Source of the DNA: JBKQHQ01 sp052148715
Lineage (GTDB): Bacteria > Pseudomonadota > Alphaproteobacteria > Rhizobiales > Xanthobacteraceae
DNA: 40,156 bases
Direction: 5' to 3'
Assembly: GCA_052148715.1 (NCBI GenBank)
Contig: JBKQHQ010000212.1
Coordinates: 1 to 40,156, forward strand
Under the pieces are notes generated by a model. It was not told where the DNA came from. It was given only the letters and a program-made list of their open reading frames with translations, and searched no databases. The translations under genes and the position numbers were made by a program. Positions 40,142-40,156 of the stretch are shown in pieces (position 1 is the first letter of the stretch; the number at the start of each line of letters is the position of its first letter).

Positions 40142-40156
40142 GCGCTCCGGGTCCCA
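40138..40156 (-). CDS. End of upstream operon gene, probably hydrogenase beta subunit (cut by window edge)
   Basis: A TGA at 40138-40140 overlaps the GTG of the gamma subunit gene. Only five codons before it are in the window (GTRSA), so the family cannot be read. In group 3b operons the beta subunit (4Fe-4S) precedes the gamma subunit, which is the basis for the name. Confidence 0.4.

Overview
The window looks like chromosome of a GC-rich alphaproteobacterium of the order Hyphomicrobiales (Bradyrhizobium, Rhodopseudomonas, Pseudolabrys or a similar genus). Supporting signs are an Omp25-type beta-barrel, a GcrA-type regulator, Tat-exported enzymes, small CRRLA-type proteins and several families of dispersed palindromes. 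This is inference from family content; no rRNA or other marker gene is present.

Layout. (1) 1-13.3 kb is mixed chromosomal genes: the tail of an IS630-type transposase, a TetR regulator divergent from a small membrane protein with GGTACC operators between them, an HtrA-like protease, an SbmA/YddA-type ABC transporter, a TsdA-like dihaem cytochrome c, a Tat-exported MBL hydrolase, a secreted three-repeat beta-trefoil lectin, an ABM-type protein, an outer-membrane beta-barrel, a cupin, and a two-gene agmatinase plus pyruvoyl arginine decarboxylase operon (arginine to agmatine to putrescine). (2) 13.3-14.2 kb is a toxin-first HigBA/RelE-type module with two TACGG-N5-CCGTA operators. (3) 14.6-24.1 kb is a phage-like early region. 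Divergent cro-like and S24 repressor genes are separated by three 15-bp TACA-N7-TGTA-type operators. The leftward operon carries a GcrA-like protein, a winged-helix protein, a replication-initiator-like protein with a heptad-repeat linker, and a primase-helicase split into a zinc-ribbon ORF and an overlapping Toprim-helicase ORF, followed by unknown genes. The rightward arm holds small unknown proteins and a ribbon-helix-helix protein. I see no integrase, portal, terminase large subunit, capsid, tail or lysis gene, and no tRNA or att duplication. (4) 24.3-31.5 kb is chromosomal again: a Rid-family protein, a His-rich secreted protein, a class A beta-lactamase, a PAS_5-like protein, a beta-CASP MBL nuclease, a patatin with an internal membrane segment, a cold-shock protein with a clear terminator, and a 51-aa protein. 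(5) 31.7-40.2 kb is one tightly overlapped leftward operon for a group 3b-like cytoplasmic [NiFe] hydrogenase: end of a probable beta subunit, gamma (FAD/2Fe-2S), delta (small), alpha (large), maturation protease, a short HypA lacking its zinc domain, HypF, HypC, HypD and HypE. hypB is absent from the run.

The most unusual points are the phage-like replication and immunity island with its own GcrA homologue and a GANTC site inside a repressor operator, the split primase-helicase, the zinc-less HypA with no HypB, and a cluster of modular repeats whose conserved arms enclose different palindromic cores. All family names come from motif recognition by eye; no database search was run.
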